A stretch of 31,922 nt of DNA from Aerococcus viridans (GTDB lineage: Bacteria; Bacillota; Bacilli; Lactobacillales; Aerococcaceae). This document shows, in pieces, positions 1-7,547 of the stretch. The stretch lies in assembly GCF_002871935.1 (NCBI RefSeq), contig NZ_PNHQ01000019.1, forward strand, positions 1 through 31,922, given 5' to 3'. A program made the translations under genes and the position numbers. Each line of letters opens with the position of its first letter. Positions within the stretch are counted from its first letter, which is position 1. The notes under the pieces are model-generated. The model made no database searches, was not told the DNA's origin, and was given only the letters and a program-made list of their open reading frames with translations.

Positions 1-48
1 TAAGAGTCACAGGTTTAAGTCAGCCTTAAATGACAAATATAGTAAAAA

Positions 49-74
49 AAGATTAGCCATTTAAGACTAATCTT
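49..74 (-). terminator. Terminator after zur
   Basis: On the minus strand an 8-bp perfect stem (AAGATTAG with CTAATCTT, 10-nt loop) is followed by a run of T. It lies 18 bases beyond the zur stop codon and most likely ends the dioxygenase-zur transcript. Confidence 0.8.
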
Positions 75-92
75 ATTATACGAGGAGCAACA

Positions 93-512
93 TTACTTAC
101 ATTCACTACACAATCCTTGTATTTCAATTGTATGGCTTATAATTTCACAGCCAGGTAATTGGTCTGCAAAGAACGTCATAGGACATGAATTGATAGCGAT
201 CGTTTTACCACAATTCGTACAAATAAAATGATGGTGGTGACCTAAATGTGGATCACAATGCTTTCTAAATACCATCTCACCATTTATCTCTGACGTCTCT
301 AAAAAATGGTGGTCTTCAAATAATTTTAGATTACGATAAATAGTATCGAAAGAAATACCTGGGTATAGGCTTTCTAATCGTTGTTGCACCTCTTTTGCAC
401 TAAGGTAATAGGCACCTTCTTCATCGAAGACATTTAACATATCAGCACGTTTTTTCGTATATTTAAAACCAGCTTCGTGTAGGGCTTGCATAGAATCCTC
501 TACAAAATTCAT
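93..512 (-). CDS. zur: Fur-family zinc uptake regulator, Zur type
   Basis: Fur-superfamily metal-dependent DNA-binding repressor, 139 residues. The N-terminal winged helix (about 1-80) carries the DTIYRNLKLFE recognition segment. A HHHH cluster (92-95) follows, then two CxxC pairs (C98/C101 and C135/C138) that form the structural zinc site. The stretch HHHHFICxxCGKT with a later SCPM closely resembles my memory of Bacillus subtilis Zur, more than Fur or PerR. Zur with zinc normally represses zinc uptake genes, but no such transporter is in view. The reading frame runs back to a GTG at 533. I chose the ATG at 512 because TGGAGTGA sits 7 bases before it and the length then fits the family. The gene lies 40 bp behind the dioxygenase and is probably co-transcribed with it. 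Family certain, Zur assignment likely. Confidence 0.85.
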   Translation of the reverse strand: MNFVEDSMQALHEAGFKYTKKRADMLNVFDEEGAYYLSAKEVQQRLESLYPGISFDTIYRNLKLFEDHHFLETSEINGEMVFRKHCDPHLGHHHHFICTNCGKTIAINSCPMTFFADQLPGCEIISHTIEIQGLCSECK

Positions 513-552
513 AGTTATCACTCCAATTCCCACTTATTCTAACACGTATTGA

Positions 553-1530
553 TTACGATTTGAAGCCATAATCATTGGGCTGTGTCGTATCGAAATGGCG
601 AATTTGTGATTCGATATGCGCACGTTCTTCTTCTAAAAATGGTGGTAAGGACAATGACTCACCAAGCGTTTCATATGGCTCATCGCCCATAAATCCAGGT
701 CCGTCTGTAGAAATTTCAATTAGAATATCTCCAATTCTGGCATATAAGGCTTCAAAGAAGAAACGATCGACCAATCCCGAACTTGGTAAGCCAATTTGTT
801 GATATTTATTCACCCAATGTTGAATGGCATCATGATCAGCTACACGGAATGAAACATGATGGACTTCACCATAGCCTTGTAACCCGGGTGGTGTAACTAA
901 ATCTTTACGTAAAATTACTTGACCACCGTTACCACCGTCTCCGACTTCAAATAAAGCCTGTTTACCATCATCTGCTATTTTTTTCATACCATAAATTTCT
1001 TCAAGAATTTTTCCAAAGTCCTCAAAATAAGATACCGAAATTTCAATCGGCCCTAATCCATAAATTGCTTTATCAGTTGGTACTGAACCGTTTTTCCATG
1101 GTTTTCCAGCCGGAACCCCCTTATTATTTTCATCTGAGAAAATTTGTAGTCTTTGACCGTCAAAATCCTCGAAGCGGAGCACTTTTTTATCATAAACTTT
1201 TTGAATCTCTTCTGTTTGAATGTCAAATGATTTCAATCGCTCTTCATAATAAACTAAAGCTTCATCATTCGGTACTCGCAAACCAATACGAGAAATTGAA
1301 TTTGTACCATAATAACCACTTGGAACACCTGGGAAATCAAAAAAAGTTAAATCTGTCCCCGCATTCCCTTCATCATCTGCAAAGAAAGTATGGTAAGTAT
1401 GAATATCATCTTGGTTAACCGTTTTCTTAACTAAACGCATACCTAAGATGCCTGAATAGAATTGGTAATTCTTCTCTGCGCTGGAAGTAATCGCTGTTAC
1501 ATGATGAATACCCAATAAATCGTTTGTCAT
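553..1530 (-). CDS. Glyoxalase-fold ring-cleaving dioxygenase, MhqA/MhqO-like
   Basis: Extradiol-type dioxygenase of the vicinal-oxygen-chelate superfamily, 325 residues in two repeated glyoxalase modules (about 5-150 and 155-310). Visible probable metal ligands are the His of GIHHVTA (9-10), the His of EVHHVSFRV in the second module, and the Glu of ILIEIST, giving a two-His-one-Glu iron site. The family includes B. subtilis MhqA and MhqO, linked to removal of hydroquinone and other quinone-like electrophiles. A role in catechol or hydroquinone detoxification is therefore inferred. The frame extends back to 1599, but the ATG at 1530 has AGGAGC 8 bases upstream and begins the conserved MTNDLLGIHH segment. 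Upstream DNA carries two GAATTCGAA boxes (separate entry), which supports control by an electrophile-sensing repressor. The substrate is unknown. Confidence 0.82.
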   Translation of the reverse strand: MTNDLLGIHHVTAITSSAEKNYQFYSGILGMRLVKKTVNQDDIHTYHTFFADDEGNAGTDLTFFDFPGVPSGYYGTNSISRIGLRVPNDEALVYYEERLKSFDIQTEEIQKVYDKKVLRFEDFDGQRLQIFSDENNKGVPAGKPWKNGSVPTDKAIYGLGPIEISVSYFEDFGKILEEIYGMKKIADDGKQALFEVGDGGNGGQVILRKDLVTPPGLQGYGEVHHVSFRVADHDAIQHWVNKYQQIGLPSSGLVDRFFFEALYARIGDILIEISTDGPGFMGDEPYETLGESLSLPPFLEEERAHIESQIRHFDTTQPNDYGFKS

Positions 1531-1572
1531 TTTTGTCGCTCCTATAATATAAATACTATTATCATCTTTTAT

Positions 1573-1623
1573 TTCGAATTCGTAATATAACACTAACATA
1601 ATCGCTATTCGAATTCAAATCAA
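1573..1623 (-). promoter_or_regulatory. Promoter with two repressor-like boxes for the dioxygenase gene
   Basis: On the minus strand TTGATT (1618-1623) and TATGTT (1595-1600) are separated by 17 bp. The 9-mer TTCGAATTC occurs twice on the plus strand, at 1573-1581 and 1608-1616. One copy lies in the promoter spacer and the other just past the expected transcription start. The downstream box has a CGAATTCG palindromic core, which is the core I recall for the B. subtilis MhqR operator. Operator function is inferred from placement and symmetry. Confidence 0.55.
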
Positions 1624-1695
1624 TTTAACTCAAATGCTATCTGCAACTTTTCTGTGGTAGAATATACATAATAAAACCATTTTGGAGGCAAAACG

Positions 1696-2532
1696 ATGAG
1701 TCAAGATATACCACAAAAGCCAAAGTATTTCCTTATTTCAGATGCAGTTGGATCTCTAGTGAATGATATTTTCCAAAGTGTGTCAGTACAATTTCCCACC
1801 GTCGACTTTGACGTGACCAATTATCCATTCATCCAGCATGATGATATGCTGTTACCAATTTTGAAACAAGCAAAAATTGAACAAGCAGGAATTGTTGCTT
1901 CTTTTATCAATAAAGATCTCAACCAAATTGCTGAAGATTACTGTGAAATGGCAGGGATTTTTTATTTAAATGTCCTTGACCAATTAATGGATCAAATTGT
2001 GCATCAAACAAATGTGAAGCCTTCCGGAAAGCCTGGTATTCGCCACCAATTAGACGATGAATACTACAAACGTATAGAGGCGTTAGAGTTTGCAGTTAAC
2101 AATGATGATGGTCAACAACCAAAACGTTTTATAGATGCTGATATTGTCTTGCTTGGTATATCTAGAACTTCAAAAACCCCTTTGAGTATGTATCTGGCAA
2201 ATATGGGATATAAAGTAGCTAACTTACCCCTCGTGCCAGAGTCTAGAATTCCAGACATCATTTATGAGATTGAAAGATCCAAAATCATTGGTTTAACTAA
2301 TGATGTGAATGTATTAAATAAATTCCGGCGTGAACGTATGCGGTCATATGGTATTGAAGATGCGAGTCTGTATACAAATGATGCTCGTATTGAAAAAGAA
2401 CTAGCATATGCGAATAAATTATATGAGGAATTGAATTGCCCTGTAATCAATGTGGCAGACCGGTCTATTGAAGAAACTGCAACATTAATCATCATGTTTT
2501 TCAATTCTACAAAAAGTCAAGAAATACAATAA
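1696..2532 (+). CDS. Pyruvate, phosphate dikinase regulatory protein (DUF299 family)
   Basis: 278 residues, typical of the PDRP/PpsR family. These bifunctional serine/threonine kinase and phosphorylases switch pyruvate,phosphate dikinase or PEP synthase off and on, using ADP for phosphorylation and Pi for reactivation. The family signature is complete: a P-loop-like GISRTSKTPLS segment at about 154-164 inside DIVLLG...YLANMGYKVANLPLVPE. An N-terminal domain of about 110 residues precedes it. The ATG at 1696 follows TTGGAGG with 8-base spacing. The gene stands alone on the plus strand between the divergent dioxygenase gene and the convergent pyr operon. No target PPDK or PEP synthase gene is in the window. 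In B. subtilis the relative is YqfL. Confidence 0.9.
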   Translation: MSQDIPQKPKYFLISDAVGSLVNDIFQSVSVQFPTVDFDVTNYPFIQHDDMLLPILKQAKIEQAGIVASFINKDLNQIAEDYCEMAGIFYLNVLDQLMDQIVHQTNVKPSGKPGIRHQLDDEYYKRIEALEFAVNNDDGQQPKRFIDADIVLLGISRTSKTPLSMYLANMGYKVANLPLVPESRIPDIIYEIERSKIIGLTNDVNVLNKFRRERMRSYGIEDASLYTNDARIEKELAYANKLYEELNCPVINVADRSIEETATLIIMFFNSTKSQEIQ

Positions 2533-2562
2533 ATAACCAATGAATTTTAGAATATATGCACA

Positions 2563-2595
2563 AAACGCGCATGAGGTTAAAAATCATGCGCGTTT
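2563..2595. terminator. Bidirectional terminator between the PDRP gene and pyrD
   Basis: A perfect 12-bp inverted repeat (AAACGCGCATGA with TCATGCGCGTTT, 9-nt loop) is followed by T on the plus strand and by TTTT on the minus strand. It lies between convergent genes and probably ends both transcripts. Confidence 0.85.
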
Positions 2596-2623
2596 TTGTA
2601 TCTTCAAAAAGCTATTCATAGAA

Positions 2624-3547
2624 TTATTTTTTTATCATTACTTTCATTTCAGCTATCAGTGTTTCAATAGTTTTAATATTCAGTTCATCCATACGTGCGG
2701 GTAGCCCTTCAATAATTTCTTTACAAATCATTGGATTGGCATAGTTAGCAGAGCCTATTTGAACAGCTGTTGCTCCAGCAATTATCATTTCTAATACATC
2801 ATCAATATTTCCAATACCGCCTACACCAATGATAGGAATATCTACTACTTGTGCAACCTGACGTACCATTCTTAAGGCCACATATTTCAAGGAAGACCCA
2901 GACAAGCCACCAGTTAATCCACCTAAAACAGGTTGTCTTGTTTGGAGATCGAATGTTTGACCAGTAATTGTATTGATCATCACAAGGGCATTAGCACCCG
3001 CAGCCTCCACCGCTTTTGCAATTACCGTAATATCTGTTACATTAGGCGTTAACTTTACATAAACAGGCAAAGTCGTTACAGCTTTTACCTGTCTAGTTAA
3101 ATCTGCTGCTACTTCTGGATCAGTACCAAATTGTAGACCACCTAATTTAACATTTGGACAAGAGATATTTAGTTCAATAGCCTTTACATTCTCAGCTTTA
3201 GATAAAGCTTTAGTAGCTTCAACATAGTCTTCAACTGTTGATCCAGCTATGCTTTGAATAATGGGTACATCAAATTGTGCTAGATTAGGTAATTTTTCTG
3301 CTAAAACACTTTCTACTCCAGGGTTTTTGAGTCCAACTGAATTTAGAATGCGTTCTCCTGAGTGGTAGTAACGAGGATATGGATTTCCTTTTCTAACTTC
3401 TACAGTTGTTGATTTGTCCACTAAGGCACCTAAAATGCTTAAATCATATTTGTCTGCAAAGTCTTCTCCATAACCAAAACAGCCAGACGCTGGCATTACT
3501 GGATTCTTTAATTCTAAACCTGGTAATTTGACGCTTAAACGTGACAT
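2624..3547 (-). CDS. pyrD: Dihydroorotate dehydrogenase, class 1B catalytic subunit
   Basis: FMN-dependent oxidation of dihydroorotate to orotate, step 4 of UMP synthesis, 307 residues. Class 1 features are the LNISCPNVKLGG segment with the catalytic Cys, the GxxNPG-type motif near residue 70, and the C-terminal FMN phosphate loop IGVGGIG...GATAVQIGSANY. The sequence resembles class 1B enzymes, which normally pair with the PyrK electron-transfer subunit. No pyrK is adjacent. The longer frame (from 3595) overlaps pyrC. The ATG at 3547 has a near-perfect AAGGAGG 7 bases upstream and is the better start. It is the last gene of the operon before the convergent terminator. Class 1A versus 1B is judged by eye. 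Confidence 0.9.
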   Translation of the reverse strand: MSRLSVKLPGLELKNPVMPASGCFGYGEDFADKYDLSILGALVDKSTTVEVRKGNPYPRYYHSGERILNSVGLKNPGVESVLAEKLPNLAQFDVPIIQSIAGSTVEDYVEATKALSKAENVKAIELNISCPNVKLGGLQFGTDPEVAADLTRQVKAVTTLPVYVKLTPNVTDITVIAKAVEAAGANALVMINTITGQTFDLQTRQPVLGGLTGGLSGSSLKYVALRMVRQVAQVVDIPIIGVGGIGNIDDVLEMIIAGATAVQIGSANYANPMICKEIIEGLPARMDELNIKTIETLIAEMKVMIKK

Positions 3548-3578
3548 AATAGCCTCCTTAAATAACGTTTGATACGCA

Positions 3579-4856
3579 TTATTGTTGATAAACAATATTT
3601 CCCTTATAGATAGTCAACACACACATACCATATACTTCTTCACCATTAAAAGGTGTCACTTGTGATTTTGATAAATAATCTGCTGGATCAATTGTATAGG
3701 CCTGTGCTAGATCAAAAACTGCAATATCTGCTGAACTCCCAACTGATAATGTAGTTGAGGGTAAGTCGAATACATCAGTTGGTGCTATAGCCATCTTTTC
3801 AAGTAAAAAGGCTAAAGACATGACACCTGTCTTCACAAAATGCGTGTACATCACTGCAAACGCTGTTTCAATACCAACAATTCCAAAAGGTGAACCCATA
3901 AAACCGTTGGCCTTCTCAGCTAAAGTGTGCGGTGCATGGTCAGTAGCGACCATATCTAAGGTTCCATCCAATAAACCTTCTAATAAAGCTGCTTGATCCT
4001 CTTCACCGCGTAAAGGTGGATTCATCTTATAAGTAGCATCGTCAGCTGGGATATCTAGTTCATTTAGAATTAAATGATGTGGTGCGACTTCTGCTGTCAC
4101 ATGAACACCTCGTGCTTTACCGTCACGAATGGCCGCGACAGATGCCTTTGTGGATACGTGACAAACATGGTAATGAACACCTGTTTCCTCTGCTAAATGA
4201 ATATCACGGGCAATTTGACTAGATTCTGTTGCATTTAAGATACCTGGTAAACCAAGTTCCTTATTCTTGATTCCCTCATGCATTACACCACCGAATAATA
4301 GACTCTCATCTTCAGTATGGGCTACGATGGGCTTATGTAAGCGAGCAGCTTCTTTCATAGCTAAGTACATAGTGCCAGCCGTTTGCACACCAAACCCATC
4401 ATTGGTAAAGGCAAATGCTTCTGGCATTTTGGCCATATCCACCAAGTCATCTGATTTTAAATCAGCTGTAATCGGTGCGTATTGTAAGACCTCAATTACT
4501 GCATCTTCGTCAATCAGCTTTTGAATTGCTGATAACTTTTCTGGTGTATCAGGAGCTGGATTTAAATTAGGCATAGCTGCGACACGTGTGAATCCACCCC
4601 GCGCAGCTGCTTGACTTCCAGTTAAAATCGTTTCTTTGTCTTCAAAACCTGGCTGGCGAAAATGCACATGCACATCTGTTAATCCCGGTGTCACAAGTTT
4701 CCCGTCAACATCAATCACCTGATCTGAGTCTGCAACTTCAAAATCTAATTTGTCACTTACTGCTATAATTTTTTCCCCATCAATCTTTAAATGAATATCA
4801 ACTAATTGATTCTCTTTCGTTACTTGTTTACCATTTGTGATTATTAAGCTCATCAT
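3579..4856 (-). CDS. pyrC: Dihydroorotase, type I
   Basis: Zinc metalloenzyme converting carbamoyl-aspartate to dihydroorotate, step 3 of UMP synthesis, 425 residues as usual for the Gram-positive form. The amidohydrolase metal motif HVHFRQPGFEDKET is at about 63-76. Later conserved His residues appear in AHTEDE, HYHVCHVS and EVAPHHL, and the catalytic Asp in VATDHAPH. The start region reads ATGATGAGC after AAGGAAG, so the second ATG at 4853 is equally possible. The start lies inside the end of pyrB (29-bp overlap), which suggests translational coupling. Confidence 0.93.
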   Translation of the reverse strand: MMSLIITNGKQVTKENQLVDIHLKIDGEKIIAVSDKLDFEVADSDQVIDVDGKLVTPGLTDVHVHFRQPGFEDKETILTGSQAAARGGFTRVAAMPNLNPAPDTPEKLSAIQKLIDEDAVIEVLQYAPITADLKSDDLVDMAKMPEAFAFTNDGFGVQTAGTMYLAMKEAARLHKPIVAHTEDESLLFGGVMHEGIKNKELGLPGILNATESSQIARDIHLAEETGVHYHVCHVSTKASVAAIRDGKARGVHVTAEVAPHHLILNELDIPADDATYKMNPPLRGEEDQAALLEGLLDGTLDMVATDHAPHTLAEKANGFMGSPFGIVGIETAFAVMYTHFVKTGVMSLAFLLEKMAIAPTDVFDLPSTTLSVGSSADIAVFDLAQAYTIDPADYLSKSQVTPFNGEEVYGMCVLTIYKGNIVYQQ

Positions 4857-5739
4857 ATCTTCCTTTCAATACCCATTCTAAAATAGCAATACGCGCAAAA
4901 ACACCATTCGACATTTGTGAAACTATGCGACTTTTCTTACATTCTATTAATTCATCAGCAATCTCTACGTCCCGGTTAACGGGCGCTGGATGCATTATGA
5001 TTGCATGATCTTTCATCGTTTGGAACCGTTCACGCGTTAACCCAAATCGCTCATGATAGTCTTTTTTCTCAAAAGGTTTATCACCATTAGGATGACGTTC
5101 TAATTGAACCCTAAGCATCATTACCACATCGGCTGCTTTTACAGCAGCATCCACTGACATCCATTCACCATATTTTTCGTAGCGCTTATCGAAGTATTGA
5201 TCTGGACCAGCAAAAATGACATTCGCACCTAGTTGATTTAACATCATCATGTTAGATACTGCTACTCGTGAATACATGATATCTCCAATAATAGCGACAT
5301 TTAGATCAGTAAAGTCACCGAATTCTTCATAGATTGTCATGATATCGAGCAATGACTGTGAAGGATGTTGGCCAGTTCCTGAACCCGCATTCACCACTTG
5401 TACATCTAAATTAACCAATTGATCAGAATAGTTAGGATCTGGATGACGGATAACCACTACATCTGCACCAATTGCTTGCATGGTTAATACGGAATCATAC
5501 AAAGACTCCCCTTTATTTACTGATGATGTCGTTACATCAAAGTTCATTTGGTGCATGCCAATTTTGTGCTCAGCCATTTCAAAACTCATTTTTGTTCTCG
5601 TTGAATTTTCATAGAACATATTAACGATCGTTCGGTCACTTTTAAAACGATCTCGTCCATGTTTAAAGTCAGATGCACGTCTCACTAGCATCATAAATTC
5701 TTCATTCGTAAATTGCTCTACAGATAAAAAATGTCGCAT
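4828..5739 (-). CDS. pyrB: Aspartate carbamoyltransferase catalytic subunit
   Basis: First committed step of pyrimidine synthesis, carbamoyl phosphate plus aspartate. Residues include the carbamoyl-phosphate loop FYENSTRTKMSFE (42-54), the HPSQSLLD segment (normally HPTQ), and the MHPAPVNRDVEI segment near the C terminus. The frame opens at 5772, but that ATG lies inside the stem of a strong terminator (5763-5794). The next ATG (5757) has only the T run before it. The ATG at 5739, beginning MRHFLSVEQF, is preceded by AAAGTAGG and gives 303 residues, the normal length. There is no regulatory subunit, as expected in Gram-positives. Expression is controlled by the upstream PyrR attenuator. Confidence 0.92.
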   Translation of the reverse strand: MRHFLSVEQFTNEEFMMLVRRASDFKHGRDRFKSDRTIVNMFYENSTRTKMSFEMAEHKIGMHQMNFDVTTSSVNKGESLYDSVLTMQAIGADVVVIRHPDPNYSDQLVNLDVQVVNAGSGTGQHPSQSLLDIMTIYEEFGDFTDLNVAIIGDIMYSRVAVSNMMMLNQLGANVIFAGPDQYFDKRYEKYGEWMSVDAAVKAADVVMMLRVQLERHPNGDKPFEKKDYHERFGLTRERFQTMKDHAIIMHPAPVNRDVEIADELIECKKSRIVSQMSNGVFARIAILEWVLKGRYDELNNHKW

Positions 5740-5762
5740 CAATATACCTACTTTCATAAAAA

Positions 5763-5855
5763 AAGTGCCCATAGACCCCTGTCCACAAGCACTTCACTAA
5801 GTGAATATACTAATCCCCAAAAAATTAGTTCACATAGTAAAATCACTTGTAGCCT
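5763..5855 (-). promoter_or_regulatory. PyrR-dependent attenuator in the pyrR-pyrB spacer
   Basis: The minus strand contains GTCCGAGAGGCT, matching the PyrR RNA-binding loop consensus I recall (ARUCCNGNGAGGYU). About 40 bases later a 14-bp stem (5763-5776 with 5781-5794, loop AGGG, three or four G-U pairs) ends in a T run. This is a classic pyr attenuator: PyrR with UMP binds the loop and favours the terminator. It lies in the 146-bp spacer between pyrR and the chosen pyrB start. Confidence 0.85.
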
Positions 5856-5885
5856 CTCGGACCCACTTAAAGTAATACACTATGG

Positions 5886-6413
<528 letters not shown>

Positions 6414-6422
6414 CTAAGTATG

Positions 6423-6535
6423 AAAAAAAGACTACTTCCTAACTTGCGTACGCAAAAAGAAGTAGTTTCTCCCCCATTTGGTTAAAACTGTACGTATGAT
6501 GCCTTCTTCGTCTCTCTGGACGCAAGTTAAAGGTT
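6423..6535 (-). promoter_or_regulatory. PyrR-dependent attenuator in the pyrR leader
   Basis: The minus strand contains GTCCAGAGAGACG (6509-6521 region), matching a PyrR-binding loop. Downstream is a terminator with ACTACTTC pairing to GAAGTAGT (6431-6466) and a 7-T run (6423-6429). The 9-mer AACTTGCGT beside the PyrR site is the exact complement of ACGCAAGTT inside the terminator. This gives a visible antiterminator that is mutually exclusive with termination. Confidence 0.9.
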
Positions 6536-6555
6536 TTTTCATTTATGTTGACATC

Positions 6556-6583
6556 ATTATAACGCATAAAAGGAATAAATCAA
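6556..6583 (-). promoter_or_regulatory. pyr operon promoter
   Basis: On the minus strand TTGATT (6578-6583) and a consensus TATAAT (6556-6561) are 16 bp apart. They lie just upstream of the PyrR leader. No other promoter is seen before pyrR. Confidence 0.7.
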
Positions 6584-6630
6584 GTATTAAATGAAGGTTG
6601 CGAGGCCCGACGCTAAGGTTGGAAGCGGTC

Positions 6631-6808
6631 AAAAATGAGACTGGGACAAAAATATCTCAGTCTCTCTTTGCTATATAAAAGATGTTTATAATCAGGTTTC
6701 AAAAGTCAAAATTGTCCGAGACTTTCTAAAAGCATCAATAACATGTCGATATTGTTCGGCTGTTGGTCCAGTACGGCAATCCTAAACGACTTTTGTCTCA
6801 CCTTCATT
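6631..6808. repeat. 178-bp structured repeat, copy 1
   Basis: Same orientation, same length and roughly four-fifths the same sequence as 13581-13758. It opens with AAAAATGAGACTGGGACAAA and closes with GTCTCACCTTCATT; the two ends are imperfect inverted repeats. The left hairpin pairs GAGACTG (6637-6643) with CAGTCTC (6658-6664). Read on the minus strand this hairpin ends in ATTTTTG, as a terminator would. A second inverted pair is CAAAAGTC with GACTTTTG. It sits between the RDD-gene terminator and the pyr promoter. I see no reading frame that both copies keep. It could be a MITE-like element or a dispersed intergenic RNA repeat. Confidence 0.75.
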
Positions 6809-6855
6809 CTGGAGTGAATTTAAGTTATTCATGCACACCTGACTTAAAGAACAAA

Positions 6856-6880
6856 CGCCCTGATTCAACTAATCAGGACG
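6856..6880 (-). terminator. Terminator after the RDD gene
   Basis: The minus strand has CGTCCTGATT pairing with AATCAGGGCG around a short loop, then a T-rich tail. It follows the RDD stop codon by about 13 bases and probably ends the hisS-aspS-sppA-RDD region. Confidence 0.8.
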
Positions 6881-6892
6881 CTTACCTTTTCT

Positions 6893-7546
6893 TTAAATTG
6901 CATTCTCTTCAAATAACATGGCAAATTGACCCAATAAAATAACATTTGTATTTGTAAAATAGTCCATAAAATTCTGACGTTTATTTGAGAAAACAACCAT
7001 CAACCCTAAAAATGGTATTGTTTTTAAAATAATTTTCCCTAATCCTTCTCGAACTAAGCAAGTCATAAAAGATAACTTGTACTGTTTGTTAGTGACAACT
7101 TGCAGGCCTAGTAAACCTTTACCAATCGTTTGGCCATTCGTCCAGTATGTGGATAAGGTAAAGTAAGCAATGAATACAAATTGATCAACTAGGTATGTAA
7201 TAGCTACCGGTAAATTACTATACATACCTGAAGAAACGGCATTTAATACACCTGTAACTAAAGACCGTAGAGCGTAAACAATGACTAAATCAATTATAAA
7301 AGCAACAAGACGAATCCAGAAACCGCCGTAAAGATTACGTGCATAACCTGAAGTAATGTCTGCTTCTAAATTACGACGATAGTTCGAAAAAATTTCTTGT
7401 GGTGAAGCTTGCAAGGTTTTCACTTTACGATTACGGCGTTTCTCCTTAAAATCTGTTTCTACAGTCCCTTCATATAGACGTTCGTTCAGTTTCGGTAATT
7501 CAACGCTTTCCTGATGCTTTTTAGTTTTTTCTCGTCGTTTAAACAT
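6893..7546 (-). CDS. RDD-family membrane protein, likely SppA partner (YteJ/SppI-like)
   Basis: 217 residues. A charged N-terminal tail of about 75 residues rich in Lys and Arg precedes the RDD domain. That domain starts at YGGFWIRLVAFIIDLVIVYAL and has three to four hydrophobic segments. The start is the ATG at 7546. The frame could begin at 7561, but that ATG lies within the GGAGG ribosome site, which is itself formed by the last codons of sppA. sppA and this gene are one base apart. In B. subtilis the RDD protein YteJ (SppI) is encoded next to sppA and has been reported to inhibit the SppA protease. A similar role here is inferred from gene order. Confidence 0.82.
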   Translation of the reverse strand: MFKRREKTKKHQESVELPKLNERLYEGTVETDFKEKRRNRKVKTLQASPQEIFSNYRRNLEADITSGYARNLYGGFWIRLVAFIIDLVIVYALRSLVTGVLNAVSSGMYSNLPVAITYLVDQFVFIAYFTLSTYWTNGQTIGKGLLGLQVVTNKQYKLSFMTCLVREGLGKIILKTIPFLGLMVVFSNKRQNFMDYFTNTNVILLGQFAMLFEENAI

Positions 7547-7547
7547 C

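Noticed and set aside
575..1418. Plus-strand reading frames of 75 and 117 codons inside the dioxygenase gene
   Set aside because: They are antisense to a well-supported gene, have no ribosome site and resemble no family.
6631..6808. Insertion sequence fragment or truncated transposase
   Set aside because: No transposase-like peptide in any frame, no clear target-site duplication; the equal length of both copies fits a compact repeat better.
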